Positions 61,668 through 64,000 of a stretch of DNA of 64,000 bases are shown here, piece after piece; the stretch's first letter is position 1, and every line of letters begins with the position of its first letter. The notes below the pieces were generated by a model. It worked only from the letters and a program-made list of their open reading frames with translations. It had not been told where the DNA came from and ran no database searches. The translations under genes were made by a program, and so were the position numbers. The DNA lies in the NCBI RefSeq assembly GCF_004361915.1, contig NZ_SNWP01000010.1, forward strand, positions 1,576,050-1,640,049, in the 5' to 3' direction. The DNA comes from Sediminibacterium goheungense. Its GTDB lineage: Bacteria; Bacteroidota; Bacteroidia; Chitinophagales; Chitinophagaceae.

Positions 61668-61861
61668 GTCCGTAAGTCCGCGAGTCGGATAGTCCGGAAG
61701 TATATGTATTATTGATGAGCCCTCCGTGTAACTCCGAGCCTTACTTTGTGTGACACTGTGGTAAGAAACCACGGAGGAAAAGGAGTACGGCACGGAGTTA
61801 CACGGAGGTTTACGTAATAAACAATCCTCTTCCGGACTATCCGACTCGCGGACTTCCGGAC
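61668..61861. repeat. Nested composite palindrome, locus 2
   Basis: Outer arms 61668-61700 and 61829-61861, 32 of 33 complementary, made of 8-base units (AAGTCCGT AAGTCCGC GAGTCGGA TAGTCCGG). Inside is a complete CTCCGTG palindrome (61721-61808). Same architecture as 27311-27460. Confidence 0.95.
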
Positions 61862-61864
61862 CAC

Positions 61865-61883
61865 CCTGGCGAAGGAAGGGCCC
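61865..61883. repeat. Left copy of 19-bp direct repeat
   Basis: CCTGGCGAAGGAAGGGCCC; 18 of 19 identical to 62671-62689. The two copies frame the CdiA-CT-like nuclease gene and the small RNA candidate. Confidence 0.75.
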
Positions 61884-61893
61884 AATGTGTACA

Positions 61894-62415
61894 TTATATA
61901 CTATTTAATAGTTTATGAACTTGTTGTTGGTTGAGCATTTTTCGTTCAATTATTACCAATGTTTTTTGAGTAGTAATAAACCACACAGCAATAATGCTTT
62001 TATTTCTTTCAGGTTGAAGTGCTCCATAAATTCCTTTTTTTATATCCTGCTTAGTATATATTTTTTCCCTCAGATCAATAATAACAACTGCCACTTTTTG
62101 CTGAGAAACTGCATAAATACATCTCTTGATAGCAGCAGCACTCACATATCCTTTTTGACCCGGGGATTTTATATCACCAATCAGAAGACCATTAATCCTA
62201 ACATCCGGGTTTTTACTGGCATATACATCAGGTAACCAATACGATCTTAATTGTTTTTCATTTTCAGGAATGCAAGGCAATAACTGAACTTTAAAGCCAT
62301 AATCAGCCAGTACCATACAAGCTGATTTGTTCATTATCAGCTCCTCTTTACCGTGTAAAGGATGTAAATGAACAAAACCTACCGACGCTGCCTTATATAT
62401 TTCCTGATACGCCAT
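61894..62415 (-). CDS. Orphan CdiA-CT-like PD-(D/E)xK nuclease
   Basis: 173 residues, no signal peptide. The segment LRSYWLPDVYASKNPDVRINGLLIGDIKSPG resembles the CdiA C-terminal tRNase family (PD...NPDVxING...DxK), with candidate metal residues in NPD and GDIK. AAAIKRCIYAVSQQKVAVVIIDLREKI follows as in PDDExK restriction-like folds. No CdiA body and no obvious immunity gene are next to it. Could be a solitary nuclease domain, a toxin relic or a module moved by the flanking direct repeats. Confidence 0.7.
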   Translation of the reverse strand: MAYQEIYKAASVGFVHLHPLHGKEELIMNKSACMVLADYGFKVQLLPCIPENEKQLRSYWLPDVYASKNPDVRINGLLIGDIKSPGQKGYVSAAAIKRCIYAVSQQKVAVVIIDLREKIYTKQDIKKGIYGALQPERNKSIIAVWFITTQKTLVIIERKMLNQQQVHKLLNSI

Positions 62416-62524
62416 AGCACACTATTTAGATAAGCTAATTTATTGTAGATCACTGCGTAGCAGACGGAGTTCTGCCTCAGACGTAGTAGACATCAAAATT
62501 TTTGGTAAATACAATAAAAAGGAA
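62416..62524. other. Non-coding region with short hairpins
   Basis: About 110 bases upstream of the nuclease gene; contains CTGCGTAGCAGACGGAGTTCTGCC-type self-complementary segments but no gene or classical promoter that I can support for the minus strand. Confidence 0.4.
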
Positions 62525-62533
62525 GAAATTTGT

Positions 62534-62594
62534 AATGCATTGGGTCGCGGCCCAAAGCCTCCGCAGCCCCGGTTTTCCGGGGCCTGTTTTTTTT
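62534..62594 (+). ncRNA. Candidate ~60-nt small RNA with terminator
   Basis: GAAATTTG (62525-62532) with a TTTG 20 bases further up (about 62501) forms a plausible promoter. The following transcript would hold a TTGGG/CCCAA hairpin (62540-62555), the single-stranded AGCCTCCGCA, and a strong terminator GCCCCGG/CCGGGGC (62566-62583) with TTTTTTTT (62587-62594). No plus-strand gene ends nearby (nearest stop at 61664), so the terminator would be orphan unless it ends such an RNA. Confidence 0.4.
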
Positions 62595-62670
62595 AGATGT
62601 CTCTTTGATTCTAAAGAAAAGTATGCTCTCTTTCCATTTATTGCAACGCTCTTTCTGACGTTCCCGTCAA

Positions 62671-62689
62671 CCTGACGAAGGAAGGGCCC
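62671..62689. repeat. Right copy of 19-bp direct repeat
   Basis: CCTGACGAAGGAAGGGCCC, one mismatch to 61865-61883; distance between copies 806 bases (start to start). It lies 51 bases upstream of the sensor gene start. Confidence 0.75.
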
Positions 62690-62740
62690 TCACATAAATA
62701 TGCTGTTTTTTATCCCCTTCGCTATCAGTAAATTTGTAGG

Positions 62741-64000
62741 GTGCCTCTTCGTTTATACAGCTTAGTTTTTGTTTTTTTCTTCTGTGTGGTTTTTGCATCT
62801 GCACAGGAAAACTTTACGTTTACCCACCTCAATACCGATGACGGGCTGGCCAGTAACGATGTTCGCGCATTGTACCAGGATCATAAAGGGTTTATATGGA
62901 TAGGCAGTGCCAATGGCTTACAACGTTTCGATGGTACCAAGTTCATCAGTTTTTCTATGGGTAATAAAAAGGGCAGTGATCCTTTACCCATTTCATTGAT
63001 TGAATTTATTGTTCCCGGAAAAAATGGAACACTATGGTTATACTTCCCTGAACTACGGGAAGTAGGTCTTTTCGATCCGGCTAAATTTATTTATAAGAAA
63101 GTAGCCATCAAACCACCCACGCCTTTACCCGGGCGTATTATGCCGAGATTGTGGAACGACAGTAAGGGAAATATTTACCTTACCATTCAACCGATTGGCA
63201 TTTTAAAATTTGATGAAAAAGAAAATGCCTTCACTGCCTCCGCTCCTTTCCGTATACCCAAGGGCTGGTTTTTTGGTATCGCATCAGCAGAAGATAAAAA
63301 AAACGGACTGCTCTGGCTTTCCTGCTCAGATAATGGGCTCGCTGCCTATGATGAAAAAACCGGAGAAACCTATACACGTTTATACAATCCCAAAAAAATA
63401 CCCCTGCTCAATAACTGGCGCGTTCAGGAAGCCTTAAGCAATATTTATATCGATAGCAAACAGCGCTATTGGTTATACAACTGGCCCGTGTATGGCGGGG
63501 GTTCTGAGATCGTACATTGCCTTGACTCAACAGGCAACCGATACCTCAAAGACACAACAGGACTCTCTTTACCAGACAATGAATACTTTGAATACCGTCA
63601 CATGATCGATTTGCCCAGATCGGGTCTCTGGGTTTTTGGTCTGAATACCTTATTCAGCTACAGCAAAAAAAACAATCGGTTTAATTATTATAAAAACGAT
63701 CCGCTCAGCAGTATTGCCATTCACTACGAAATTGCCCATCAGGTAATTGAAGACCGGGAAGGTGGTGTGTGGGTGGCTACCGATGAGGGCATTTATTTTA
63801 CTTCTCCCGGTAAAGACGGCAATGGCGTTCAGAACATGATTTTTTCGGAGGCGAAAAAAAGCCGCGACTTTACCGATATCATTGAATTACGCAATGGCGA
63901 TTACTGGCTCACCAACTGGGGACAGGGTGTACTTACCATGGATAAGTTTTTTAAACCCAAACCTTATCAGATTTTTAAAAACTTTCCGGCCAACTGGAAC
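62741..64000 (+). CDS. Two-component-type sensor with Reg_prop propeller, partial
   Basis: GTG start at 62741 (preceded by an in-frame TAA); the frame stays open to the end of the window, at least 420 codons. Signal peptide MPLRLYSLVFVFFFCVVFASAQ; then Reg_prop-type beta-propeller blades: LNTDDGLASNDVRALYQDHKGFIWIGSANGLQRFDG, ... WLSCSDNGLAAYDEKTGE, ... WVFGLNTLFSYSK, ... EDREGGVWVATDEGIYFTS. Such proteins continue with a Y_Y_Y domain, a membrane helix and a kinase (hybrid or LytS type), which lies beyond the window. It senses carbohydrates or peptides in the periplasm. Confidence 0.85.
   Translation, partial: MPLRLYSLVFVFFFCVVFASAQENFTFTHLNTDDGLASNDVRALYQDHKGFIWIGSANGLQRFDGTKFISFSMGNKKGSDPLPISLIEFIVPGKNGTLWLYFPELREVGLFDPAKFIYKKVAIKPPTPLPGRIMPRLWNDSKGNIYLTIQPIGILKFDEKENAFTASAPFRIPKGWFFGIASAEDKKNGLLWLSCSDNGLAAYDEKTGETYTRLYNPKKIPLLNNWRVQEALSNIYIDSKQRYWLYNWPVYGGGSEIVHCLDSTGNRYLKDTTGLSLPDNEYFEYRHMIDLPRSGLWVFGLNTLFSYSKKNNRFNYYKNDPLSSIAIHYEIAHQVIEDREGGVWVATDEGIYFTSPGKDGNGVQNMIFSEAKKSRDFTDIIELRNGDYWLTNWGQGVLTMDKFFKPKPYQIFKNFPANWN

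Noticed and set aside
61865..62689. Segment considered as an insertion sequence
   Set aside because: No transposase, no terminal inverted repeats and no target duplication can be shown.
1..64000. tRNA and rRNA genes
   Set aside because: I looked for T-loop consensus and clover-leaf patterns and found none that I could support.

Overview
The window is ordinary chromosomal DNA of a Bacteroidota bacterium, most likely Chitinophagales/Chitinophagaceae. Evidence: a SusC/SusD pair, TonB-dependent receptor and TonB-like energy transducer, many signal peptides or lipoproteins ending in Ala-Gln or Gly-Cys, DUF5690, DUF4136 and DUF1080 proteins, a YCII + ECF sigma pair, promoters of the TAnnTTTG type, and almost no Shine-Dalgarno sequences. 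I see no rRNA, tRNA, CRISPR array, transposase, phage gene or replication origin. The taxonomic call is inference from gene content.

Layout. 1-3.5 kb: end of a GH3-family gene, cyclophilin, LysE exporter, small secreted protein, mtgA. 3.5-7 kb (minus): nicotinamide riboside salvage pair (NadR-like kinase, PnuC), META/DUF4377 protein, DinB-like protein, Nfu-type Fe-S scaffold. 7.1-10 kb (minus): small secreted protein, lipoprotein, cytochrome c lipoprotein, LuxR-type response regulator. 10-14.7 kb: secreted proteins of unknown function and an Ala/Lys-rich protein. 14.7-18.4 kb: 5-oxoprolinase operon pxpB-pxpC-pxpA plus an NRAMP-fold transporter. 18.3-24 kb: MnmH, SixA-like phosphatase, EamA permease, glycosyltransferase, two tiny genes, aminotransferase. 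24-30.6 kb: giant VPS10/BNR propeller protein, DUF5690 membrane protein, exported threonine-aldolase-like protein, MsrB. 30.7-33.5 kb: adk, L,D-transpeptidase, AraC regulator. 33.6-41.4 kb: TonB receptor, di-heme peroxidase, hydrolase, hybrid histidine kinase, hemerythrin-like protein. 41.5-46.9 kb: OmpA lipoprotein, acyl-CoA ligase + acyltransferase, uvrB. 47-55.5 kb: PAS kinase, TonB, transglutaminase-like protein, YCII/ECF sigma pair, lipoprotein, DUF1080, methyltransferase, LytTR regulator. 56-64 kb: SusD/SusC, class IV aminotransferase, orphan CdiA-CT-like nuclease, and the start of a propeller-type sensor (GTG start, runs off the end).

Two signals are not explained by the genes. (1) At least ten places between or at the ends of genes carry long inverted repeats whose arms are built from 7- or 8-base units. 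The families share no sequence but share this architecture. They lie mostly at gene 3' ends, and in four genes they encode the last residues and the stop codon; one is read through in frame inside the NadR-like kinase. Two loci are nested (one palindrome family inside another). (2) A palindrome of the form ACCACAT-N4-ATGTGAT stands exactly 22 bases upstream of a TAnnTTTG-like -7 box at three promoters (small secreted protein, cytochrome c, hemerythrin-like protein), which places it near -41.5 and suggests a local Crp/Fnr-type activated regulon. Two candidate small RNAs with intrinsic terminators are also proposed, near 52.9 kb (minus) and 62.56 kb (plus).
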